A DNA stretch of 64,000 nt, taken from contig NZ_QGTJ01000006.1 in assembly GCF_003182095.1 (NCBI RefSeq), positions 1 through 64,000 on the forward strand. Reading direction: 5' to 3'. Shown here piece after piece: positions 56,601 through 64,000 of the stretch (position 1 is the first letter of the stretch; each line of letters starts with the position of its first letter). The notes beneath the pieces were generated by a model that ran no database searches, was not told where the DNA came from, and was given only the letters and a program-made list of their open reading frames with translations. Made by a program: the position numbers and the translations under genes. This DNA is from Plasticicumulans acidivorans (lineage in GTDB: Bacteria > Pseudomonadota > Gammaproteobacteria > Competibacterales > Competibacteraceae).

Positions 56601-56919
56601 CTTCTCGCTCGATGACTTCGGTACCGGCTACTCCTCGCTCGCCTACCTGCGCCGCCTGCCGCTCGATCAGCTGAAGATCGACCAGGGTTTCGTGCGCGGC
56701 ATCGTCGACCACCCGGAGGATGCGGCGATCGTCGATGCCATCGTCGCCATGAGCGGCTCGCTCGGCCTGGCGACGATCGCCGAAGGTGTCGAGACCGACG
56801 AGCAGTGGCACGTCCTGCTCGGCAGTGCCTGTCAGGCCGGTCAGGGCTATCTGTTCGGCCGGCCGCTGCCGCTGGAGCAGTGGGATGCGCTGCTGCTGAG
56901 GGAGTCGGAGTCGGTCTAG
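53632..56919 (+). CDS. heme-binding PAS/GGDEF/EAL c-di-GMP protein
   Basis: A 1095-residue membrane sensor. An N-terminal membrane segment leads into a periplasmic DUF3365/Tll0287-like domain with one c-type heme site CLQCH near residue 163. After a second membrane segment comes a HAMP linker (LTRRLSRLETSTRALAAGDYAVRC). Three PAS domains follow (starting about LLDSSPLPMWVHD, FRTSPDLIAITD and DWTYNWEYWT). Then come GGDEF (intact GGDEF) and EAL (EALLRW, with NVSARQF, ELTES and DDFGTGYSSL), so both cyclase and phosphodiesterase could work. It probably senses redox state or gas ligands. A start at 53605 is also possible. Confidence 0.9.
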   Translation: MTTLRTKLWLLTAAALCCVMLLEVVLGMTSIEHRIEQGFTRSARDIQQLLTATRDVYREQFLNGDVSVAELTHGFLPAHVTARLAEAFVHEGELSANPLRFRTASPQPLNPENRADAAELAAIDWFRTHPMASERVERIKTPGSCDELRYTAPIRIEAYCLQCHRGWPGTTGLRVGDIGGVTSIRMPVDAIRHHEYREWLLAFASRAAGYVVLLGLLGAFLDRVLTRRLSRLETSTRALAAGDYAVRCAVDGHDEIASLSTAFNVMAGAVQSRSAESEAAIAQQRYLLDSSPLPMWVHDLVGLRFIYVNDAAVALYGYSRAEFLAMRVDQLYIAEDIPALMRRMAELDDQPMERQVRHRRKDGTLVDLALWSRPLLLDGRQVRLVLVQDITERRRMEEALQLSQIKFATIFRTSPDLIAITDRQSGRFLDVNDAFSRIMGYAKAEVVGRTSAELGTWGTADSRRLMVESLGQATRLMNFQTLFRRKDGEVFPALLSLEAVRIGEQDCFIISARDITERIAVEQALRESEAKFHTMVDWTYNWEYWTRPEGGFRYMSPSVERITGYTVDDFQRSPGLLDAIVHPDDRHIWERHLCGSTQTGEDSSVVDMQLRILCRHGVVRWIAHTCRPVTDEAGHFAGRRVTVRDITTQKAAEDEIRELAFYDTLTHLPNRRRLLEQVQHAVAASQRSGEFGALIMLDIDYFKKLNDTQGHAVGDRMLVEVGRRLRCCVRQQDMVARLGGDEFVVLLEGLGTGEASAVTHADAAAEKIRTALCAPYLFGQGCAPFHSSPSMGLTLFCGGQASVEVLLKQADVALYQAKDAGRNSIRFFNPRMQATLDARMKLESALREGLDRGEFRLYYQPQVDRDGRLIGAEALLRWFPDGQLVGPDQFIPLAEETGLIVPLGQWVLDAACAQLSRWQQDEATRHLQLAVNVSARQFHEADFVERVRHSVEASGIDACGLKLELTESVVLEHVEEVVNRMHVLHELGVRFSLDDFGTGYSSLAYLRRLPLDQLKIDQGFVRGIVDHPEDAAIVDAIVAMSGSLGLATIAEGVETDEQWHVLLGSACQAGQGYLFGRPLPLEQWDALLLRESESV

Positions 56920-57095
56920 CGGCGGCCTGCCGTTTCTGCCGGTGATCGGCGCGGAAGGGGCGATCCGCCGTTCTACACTCACACCACGAGTGCGACGGTT
57001 CTGCCGCCTCATGCTGATGGCGAACGACTCGCCCCGGTCTGGCGCCGCAGCGGTGCCGCCTTCATTGCCTGCCGCCACTGGTCAGGAGGTGTCCG

Positions 57096-57521
57096 ATGGA
57101 TTCCGCGCAGATTCGTGTCGGTCAACTGAGCATCGACTACCTCATCGACGGGGTGGCGACAGCGAGCATGGGGCTGTTCGAACTCAGCGTGCCGCCCGCT
57201 TCGAACGTGCCGCCGCCGCACAGCCATTCGAACAATGAGGAATGCGTGTACGTGCTGCAGGGCACGCTGCGCTACACGGTCGGTGACGAAACCCGCGACC
57301 TTGCCGCGGGGCAGAGCATGCATACGCCGAAGGGTGTCGTGCATGCCTTCGCCAACCCGTTCACCGAGCCGGCGAAAGCGCTGATCGCCTTGTCACCGGA
57401 CATCGGCGCTCAGTACTTCAGGGACATTGCCGCCGTCGTCAACGCCGGTGGTCCGCCCGACAAGGCGGCACTGCTGGCGGTGATGTCGCGTTACGGCCTG
57501 CGGCCGGCCGCACCGCAGTAA
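57096..57521 (+). CDS. small cupin protein
   Basis: A 141-residue single-cupin protein with metal motif PPPHSHSNNEECVYVLQGTLRYTVGDE and the second motif SMHTPKGVVHAFANP. It may be an enzyme or a sensor; nothing nearby gives a substrate. AGGAGG precedes the ATG. Confidence 0.85.
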   Translation: MDSAQIRVGQLSIDYLIDGVATASMGLFELSVPPASNVPPPHSHSNNEECVYVLQGTLRYTVGDETRDLAAGQSMHTPKGVVHAFANPFTEPAKALIALSPDIGAQYFRDIAAVVNAGGPPDKAALLAVMSRYGLRPAAPQ

Positions 57522-57618
57522 AGGCCGCGGGCGGGCGTCGCGGTCGGCCATGGGCAGGTCGGCCGTGACGTGGTGCCGAGCGGTGTAGCGCTGGTGAGGA
57601 GAAAAACTGCCGCAGCGC

Positions 57619-59094
57619 TCAGCGGGCCGGCACCTGCAGACCGATGCCGGCCGCCGCCGGCCGCTCCACCCGGTCGGCTTCCAGCGAGGCCATCGGCCAG
57701 GCGCAGTAGTCGGCGGCGTAGTAGGCGCTGGGGCGCAGGTTGCCGCTGTCGCCGATGCCACCGAAGGGCGCGGCGCTGGCGGCGCCGGTGGTCGGACGGT
57801 TCCAGTTGACGATGCCGGCGCGGATTTCGCGCTGGAACTGCGCCCAGTGCGTCGCGTCGTCACTGAGCAGGCCGGCGGCGAGGCCGAAGCGCGTGCGGTT
57901 GGCCATGTGAATCGCGGCGCTGAAGTCACGCACGCGGATCAGCTGCAGCAGCGGGCCGAAGGCTTCCTCGTCGGGGACGTCGCTGGCGTGGCTGACGTCG
58001 ATCAGCCCCGGCGTGAGCAGCGGACGCTCGGCTTCGAGGCGGCGCATCTGGCGCAGGACGCGGCCGCCGGCATCGCTCAGGCGCTGCTGGAAGGCGAGCA
58101 GGCCGTCAGCGGCGCGGTTGTCGATCACCGGCCCCATGAACGGCTCAGGCTCGGCGCTGGCGGCGGCGACGCGGATGCCGTCGATCCAGCTCAGCAGGCG
58201 GGCGATGAAGGCATCGCCGGCTGCGCCCTGCGCCACGATCAGCCGGCGCGCGCAGGTGCAGCGCTGGCCGGCGCTGAGGTACGCCGACTGCACGACATGC
58301 CAGGCCGCGGCGTCGAGATCGGTGATCGCTTCAGCGTCGACCAGCAGCGGATTGTTGCCGCCGAGTTCGAGCGCCAGCAGCTTGCCGGTCTGGCCGGCGA
58401 ACAGACGGTGCAGCCACTGGCCGGTGGCGTGGCTGCCGGTGAAGCACAGGCCGTCGATGCCGGCGTGCGCGGCCAGTGCAGCGCCGGTGTCGCGGCCGCC
58501 CTGCAGCAGATTGATGACGCCGTCGGGCAGGCCGGCGCCGATCCAGGCGTCGAGCGTCAGTTCGGCGACCCACGGCGTCAGCTCGCTCGGCTTGAACACC
58601 ACGGTGTTGCCGGCGAGCAGCGCCGGCACGATGTGGCCGTTGGGCAGGTGACCGGGGAAGTTGTACGGGCCGAACACCGCCAGCACGCCGTGCGGACGGT
58701 GGCGCAGCCGCGAGCGGATGCCGTTGACCTCGCCCGTGCGGCTACCGCTGCGCTCGGCGTAGGCGGCGATCGACAGCGCGATCTTGCCGGCCATCGCCTG
58801 CACTTCGGTGGCGGCCTCCCAGCGCGGTTTGCCGGTCTCGGCGCTGATCGCCGCGGCCAGTTCCGGCGCGCGCAGCTTCAGCTCGCCTTCGAAGGTGCGC
58901 AGCACGTGGGCACGTTCGTCGACCTCGCGCGTCGACCAGTCGGTGAAGGCGTGGCGGGCAGCGAGCACCGCGGCATCGACTTCGAGTGCGGTCGCCGCGC
59001 AGCCGCTCCACAGTCGTTCGCCGCTGGCCGGGTTCTCGGAGTGGAAGAACGCGCCGCTGCCGGTGATTTCGTCGCCGCCGATGATGTGGCTCAT
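57619..59094 (-). CDS. astD: N-succinylglutamate 5-semialdehyde dehydrogenase
   Basis: A 491-residue aldehyde dehydrogenase matching AstD: HSENPASGERLWSG at the N-terminus, GPYNFPGHLPNGHIVPALLAGNTVVFKPSELTPWVAE with the catalytic Asn, LCFTGSHATGQ with the NAD site, ALELGGNNPL, and catalytic Cys in SAGQRCTCARRL. It oxidises succinylglutamate semialdehyde in the arginine succinyltransferase pathway. It lies 12 bp after astA. Confidence 0.95.
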   Translation of the reverse strand: MSHIIGGDEITGSGAFFHSENPASGERLWSGCAATALEVDAAVLAARHAFTDWSTREVDERAHVLRTFEGELKLRAPELAAAISAETGKPRWEAATEVQAMAGKIALSIAAYAERSGSRTGEVNGIRSRLRHRPHGVLAVFGPYNFPGHLPNGHIVPALLAGNTVVFKPSELTPWVAELTLDAWIGAGLPDGVINLLQGGRDTGAALAAHAGIDGLCFTGSHATGQWLHRLFAGQTGKLLALELGGNNPLLVDAEAITDLDAAAWHVVQSAYLSAGQRCTCARRLIVAQGAAGDAFIARLLSWIDGIRVAAASAEPEPFMGPVIDNRAADGLLAFQQRLSDAGGRVLRQMRRLEAERPLLTPGLIDVSHASDVPDEEAFGPLLQLIRVRDFSAAIHMANRTRFGLAAGLLSDDATHWAQFQREIRAGIVNWNRPTTGAASAAPFGGIGDSGNLRPSAYYAADYCAWPMASLEADRVERPAAAGIGLQVPAR

Positions 59095-59106
59095 GTCGGG
59101 GCCTCC

Positions 59107-60126
59107 TCAGAGTTCGGTGAAGCGCACGCTGTCGCCGGGCTCCACGCCGAGCGCCTCGGCGGCCTCGGCGCCGATGATGATGCGGCCGTCGTCGGTCTGC
59201 ATCAGCGGCGCGGCCAGTGCGCGGTAGCGATCGAGCCAGGTGTTGGCCACCATCTGCCGCGGCCCCGGCGGCACGCGGTCGACCACCCAGGCCAGCTCGG
59301 CGACGCGCGACTTGCGCACGCCGCGGATGTCGGCCCGCGGGCAGTGCAGCGTCGGCCCGGCGTCGAAGACGTCGACGCAGCCTTCGAAGCGAAAGCCCTC
59401 GCGCAGTAATAGCTCGTAGGCCGGGCGGGTGTGCGGGTGCGGCTCGCCGACTACCGCCTGCGCGTCCTGCGGCAGCAGGCGGATGTAGACCGGGAACTTC
59501 GGCATCAGGTCGGCGATGAACTGGTATTTGCCGAGCGAGGACAGGCGGTCGGCATTGATGAATTCCATGTCGAAGAAGTGCCGGCCGAGCCCTTCCCAGA
59601 ACGGCGAGCGGCCCTGCTCGTCGTGCACGCCGCGCATCTCCGCCATCACCAGGTCGGCGAAGCGCTCGCCGAACTGGGCGAGGAACAGGAAACGGCTGCG
59701 CGAGAGGAACTTGCCGGCATGGTCGCGGCGGAATTCCGGCAGCAGGAACAGGCTGGCGACCTCGGCGGCGCCGCGGTACTCGTTGACCATCATCAGCGCG
59801 TCGACTTCCTCGAAATGGCCGAGTTCGAGCGAGGTGTGGGCGAACTGCACGATCTTGTAGGAATAGAACGGCCGGCTCAGGCCGACCGCGGCGAGCAGCG
59901 CGCAGGTGCCGGCGATGCGCCCGGAGTCGGTGTCTTCGAGCACGAACAGGTAGTACTCCTCGCCGGGTTCGCTGACGTGCTTGGCAAAGCTTTCCAGCGA
60001 GGTGGCGATCTTCTGTTCGACGCGGGCGGTGTCGGTCGGCAGGCTGGTCATGCCGGGGCCGGCCGCTTCGCACAGCGCGAGGAAGGCCGGTGCATCTTCC
60101 ATGCGGATCGGGCGGATCAGCAGCAT
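59107..60126 (-). CDS. astA: arginine N-succinyltransferase
   Basis: A 339-residue AstA (family length about 340). Features are MLLIRPIRMEDAPAFLALCEAAGPGMTSLPTD, LELGHFEEVDALMMVNEYRGAAEVASLFLLPEFRRD, and the later DVFDAGPTLHCPRADIRGVRKS. It succinylates arginine in the first AST step. It overlaps the M20 gene upstream by 10 bp. Confidence 0.96.
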   Translation of the reverse strand: MLLIRPIRMEDAPAFLALCEAAGPGMTSLPTDTARVEQKIATSLESFAKHVSEPGEEYYLFVLEDTDSGRIAGTCALLAAVGLSRPFYSYKIVQFAHTSLELGHFEEVDALMMVNEYRGAAEVASLFLLPEFRRDHAGKFLSRSRFLFLAQFGERFADLVMAEMRGVHDEQGRSPFWEGLGRHFFDMEFINADRLSSLGKYQFIADLMPKFPVYIRLLPQDAQAVVGEPHPHTRPAYELLLREGFRFEGCVDVFDAGPTLHCPRADIRGVRKSRVAELAWVVDRVPPGPRQMVANTWLDRYRALAAPLMQTDDGRIIIGAEAAEALGVEPGDSVRFTEL

Positions 60127-61358
60127 GGCACCTCCGGGCGCTGGAAGCTCGACGGGTCGATCTCGCCGGCGGCCAGGCGCAGCAGCAGCAGTGCGCTGAG
60201 CCGGGCGCGTTCGACCAGGCTGTCGACGACGAGGAATTCGCGGTCGGAATGGATCGCACCGCCGCGCACGCCGAGCGTGTCGACGTTGGGCAGGCCGGCG
60301 GCCGCCAGATTGTTGCCATCGCAGCAGCCGCCGGTCGGCTGCCAGTGCAGTTCGAGGCCGAGCTGCGTGCCGCAGTCGCGCACCAGCTGGTAGAGCGCGA
60401 GCTGGCGGGCGTCGAGTGTCTTCGGCGGCCGGCTGAAGCCGCCGTGACGCTCGATGCTGACCTCGTCATGCGCCGCCACCGCGTCGACGATGCGCGCGCA
60501 TTCGCCTTCGAACCAGTGCTGCTCCTCGACGCTGCCGACGCGCACGTTGAAGCGCAGGATCGCCAGGTCCGGCACGACGTTGACCGCGCTGCCGCCGTCG
60601 ATCGCCGCCGGATTGACGGTGACGCCGGCGCGGCCGCCGCCGAGATCGGCCAGCTGCGTTGCCAGCCGTGCGGCGGCGAGCACGGCATTGCGGCCTTCCT
60701 GCGGATTGCGCCCGGCATGCGCCGTGCGCCCGCGGACCACCAGCGTGAAATTGCCGCTGCCCTTGCGCGCACCGGCCAGCGTGCCGTCGGCGAGCGCCGG
60801 CTCGAACACCAGGCCGAGGTGATGCTCGCGGGCGGCGGCGGCGATGTGGGCGGCCGAGCCCGGCGAGCCGATCTCCTCGTCCGGGTTGAGCAGCACGGTC
60901 CAGCCGACCTGCTCACGCTGCGGGCTGGCTTCGAGCGCGCGCAGCGCGTGCAGCATCACCACCAGGCCGCCCTTGAGATCGGCGACGCCGGGGCCGTTGA
61001 GCGTGCCGTCGGCATTCCAGCGCGGTTCCTGGAACGGATGATCGACGCCGAACACCGTGTCGTAATGGCCGACCAGCAGCACCTGCCACGGCGCTTCGGA
61101 GCGCTTGCGCAGGCGCAGCAGCACGCCGAGCGCCTGCTGCTGTGGCTGGCCGTGGCTGTCGATGCTCAGCTGCGGCGACAGCTCGATGCGCTCGACCGGC
61201 GCCAGCTCGGCGAATGCCGAGGCCAGCTCCTCGCTCATGCGGTGCAGGCCGGCGAGGTGGCGGCTGCCGGAATTGACCGCCGACCAGGCGCGCACCTCGC
61301 CGAGCATTTCGTCACGGCGCGCGGCGAGCTGTGCCAGCAGCGGAGCGTGCGGGTCCAT
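60117..61358 (-). CDS. M20-family amidohydrolase in the ast operon
   Basis: A 413-residue M20 metallopeptidase. Metal ligands are His in LLVGHYDTVFG, Asp in GPGVADLKGG, the catalytic/ligand Glu pair in LLNPDEEIGS, and a C-terminal His in GAIHSDREF; the dimer domain has GRTAHAGRNPQEGRNA. It resembles carboxypeptidase G2/ArgE-type enzymes, which remove glutamate or acyl groups. Within the ast operon it could take the place of AstE by cleaving succinylglutamate; this is inference. Confidence 0.85.
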   Translation of the reverse strand: MDPHAPLLAQLAARRDEMLGEVRAWSAVNSGSRHLAGLHRMSEELASAFAELAPVERIELSPQLSIDSHGQPQQQALGVLLRLRKRSEAPWQVLLVGHYDTVFGVDHPFQEPRWNADGTLNGPGVADLKGGLVVMLHALRALEASPQREQVGWTVLLNPDEEIGSPGSAAHIAAAAREHHLGLVFEPALADGTLAGARKGSGNFTLVVRGRTAHAGRNPQEGRNAVLAAARLATQLADLGGGRAGVTVNPAAIDGGSAVNVVPDLAILRFNVRVGSVEEQHWFEGECARIVDAVAAHDEVSIERHGGFSRPPKTLDARQLALYQLVRDCGTQLGLELHWQPTGGCCDGNNLAAAGLPNVDTLGVRGGAIHSDREFLVVDSLVERARLSALLLLRLAAGEIDPSSFQRPEVPCC

Positions 61359-61359
61359 C

Positions 61360-62592
61360 TCAGGCGTCCAGCAGCCGGTCGAAGGTGATGTTCAGGCGCT
61401 TGAGGCCTTCGTCGAGCTCGGCGTCGCTGATGTTGAGCGGCGGCACGAAACGCAGCACGTTCGGCCCGGCCTGCAGCACCAGCAGGCCGTCGAGGCGGGC
61501 CTGCTCGGTCAGCTCGCCGGCACGTCCGGCCCAGGCGCCGCACAGTTCGGCACCGATCATCAGGCCGCGGCCGCGCACCTCGGCGAATACGCCGTGGCGG
61601 GCGTTGAGCGCCTCCAGGCCGGCCCGCAGGCGGGCGCCCTGACGCTCGATCGCTTCCAGCATCTGCGGGCGGTTGATGCGGCGCAGGATGACGCGGGCGA
61701 CGGCGCAGGCGAGCGGGTTGCCGCCGTAGGTCGAGCCGTGGCTGCCGACGGTGAGCACGCCGGCGGTCTTCGGCGCGCACAGCATCGCGCCGATCGGCAT
61801 GCCGCCGCCGAGCGCCTTGGCCATCGACATCGCATCCGGGAGTACGCCGTCCCACTGGTGGGCGAACAGCCTGCCGGTGCGGCCGACGCCGGTCTGTACC
61901 TCGTCGAACAGCAGCAGCGCGCCGACGCGGTCGCAGGCTTCACGCAGCGCGGCGAGAAAGCCCGGATCGGCCGGCATGATGCCGCCTTCGCCCTGAACGG
62001 GTTCGACGAGCACCGCACAGGTGCGTTCGTCGATCATCGCGCAGGCGCCGGCGACGTCATTGAACGGGCCGTACTTGAAGCCGCCGGGCAGCGGCTCGAA
62101 GCCCTCCTGGTATTTCGGCTGCGCCGTCGCGGTCACCGTCGCCAGCGTGCGACCGTGGAAAGATCCCTGAAAAGTCAGGATTTCCCGCTGCTCGGGGGCG
62201 AGGTGCTGGGTGGCGTAGCGGCGGGCGAGTTTGATCATCGCCTCATTGGCTTCGGCACCGGAATTGCAGAAGAACGCCCGCGCCGCGAAACCCGAGGCGT
62301 TGACCAGCTCTTCGGCGAGACGGATCGCCGGCTCGGTGAAGTAGACGTTGCTGGTGTGCCAGAGCTTGTGCGCCTGGGCGTTGAGCGCGGCGACCAGCTC
62401 GGGGTCCTGATGGCCGAGGCAGCTCACGGCGATGCCGGCGCCGAGGTCGATGTACTCGTTGCCGTCGATATCCCACAGGCGCGAGCCCTCGCCATGGTCG
62501 AGGATCATTTCGCGCTGGGCGTAGTTGGGGACGTAGTAGCGCCGCCCGGCCTCGATCAGGGCGGCACTGGCGGCGGAAGGCGGACGGATCAT
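61360..62592 (-). CDS. astC: succinylornithine/acetylornithine transaminase
   Basis: A 410-residue class III aminotransferase. Parts are YIDLGAGIAVSCLGH, FFCNSGAEANEAMIKLARR, the PLP Asp in LLFDEVQTGVGRTG, and PLP Lys in SMAKALGGGMPIGA. AstC and ArgD are nearly alike; the operon with astA and astD favours the catabolic AstC (AruC) role. It is the first gene of the operon, with no strong ribosome site seen. Confidence 0.92.
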   Translation of the reverse strand: MIRPPSAASAALIEAGRRYYVPNYAQREMILDHGEGSRLWDIDGNEYIDLGAGIAVSCLGHQDPELVAALNAQAHKLWHTSNVYFTEPAIRLAEELVNASGFAARAFFCNSGAEANEAMIKLARRYATQHLAPEQREILTFQGSFHGRTLATVTATAQPKYQEGFEPLPGGFKYGPFNDVAGACAMIDERTCAVLVEPVQGEGGIMPADPGFLAALREACDRVGALLLFDEVQTGVGRTGRLFAHQWDGVLPDAMSMAKALGGGMPIGAMLCAPKTAGVLTVGSHGSTYGGNPLACAVARVILRRINRPQMLEAIERQGARLRAGLEALNARHGVFAEVRGRGLMIGAELCGAWAGRAGELTEQARLDGLLVLQAGPNVLRFVPPLNISDAELDEGLKRLNITFDRLLDA

Positions 62593-62822
62593 GCGTAGTC
62601 ACCTCGAAAACGGGGGCGGTTCAGGGCGGATGCCCGATGATGAAAGCCTAGGCTTGTTGCAATGAGGCTGAACAGCAGGCGAGTCGCTGGCGGATGTCAA
62701 GTTTCGGGTACGAAGCGGCCGGCCGGAGCCGCGCGCAGCGGGTGTTATGCTCAAAAAGCATGGCCGGCGCGGCGCACAGCCGCTCACCACAAACAGCACA
62801 ACCTGAAGAGATGTAATCGACG

Positions 62823-64000
<1,178 letters not shown>

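Noticed and set aside
53659..57078. 1139-codon minus-strand frame
   Set aside because: It is the antisense shadow of the heme/GGDEF/EAL gene, which has clear domain motifs.
62593..62822. ArgR boxes in the ast/importer divergent region
   Set aside because: A TCGC-like half near 62683 lacks the required AA at proper spacing. The small dyad ATGCT-caaaa-AGCAT near 62747 is too weak to assign.

Overview
The window is GC-rich, gene-dense DNA from a diazotrophic proteobacterium. It is probably a gammaproteobacterium: the vanadium nitrogenase is very close to that of Azotobacter, the arginine succinyltransferase (AST) pathway is present, and there is a pseudomonad-like minor pilin operon with pilY1. 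No rRNA, tRNA, CRISPR array, insertion sequence or phage gene was seen. The assignment to a lineage is inference.

Region 1 (1-15549) is a vanadium-nitrogenase island. It starts inside vnfH and continues with the vnf ferredoxin, a NafY-type cofactor-binding protein and a bacteriohemerythrin. Then come vnfDGK, an unrecognised gene, a NifX-family protein, a phosphonate-type ABC importer (a good candidate for vanadate uptake) and a Nif11-family small protein. A further five-gene operon of unknown role encodes a signal-less solute-binding-like protein, a G3E-type GTPase, a permease-less ABC ATPase, a nitroreductase and a GCS2-type ligase. Three sigma-54-type promoters lie in this island, upstream of vnfD, the importer and the five-gene operon. 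The last two each have a pair of GTWC-N6-GWAC dyads 30-31 bp apart, ending exactly 68 bp before the -24 element. This is the pattern expected of the activator VnfA. The five-gene operon is therefore predicted to belong to the vanadium regulon and is the most interesting system here. vnfA, vnfE and vnfN are not in the window.

Region 2 (15.6-42.3 kb) is housekeeping and accessory DNA. It holds urate catabolism genes (uraH, puuD), a RIO kinase, MarC, a PQQ-type sugar dehydrogenase and a Pit phosphate transporter. Next are AraC/SDR/LysE genes, a patatin lipoprotein, and an M24 protein with a 2Fe-2S oxidoreductase divergent from a MocR regulator. A VOC protein, a dsbD/redoxin chimeric remnant, two membrane glycosyltransferases, a diguanylate cyclase, glycerol dehydrogenase and alkaline phosphatase follow. 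The region ends with a MacB-like ABC set with a His-rich loop. Candidate Pho boxes precede pit and phoA.

Region 3 (41.8-57.5 kb) carries an HxlR regulator divergent from a flavodoxin-like reductase and a coupled pair made of a C-terminally short PPDK and a DUF47/PhoU-like protein. It also holds the minor pilin operon pilE-pilV-pilW-pilX-pilY1-fimT and a heme/PAS/GGDEF/EAL protein.

Region 4 (57.6-64 kb) is arginine catabolism: astC, an M20 hydrolase, astA and astD on the minus strand. Divergent from them is a polar amino acid importer (ATPase and binding protein) that runs off the end.
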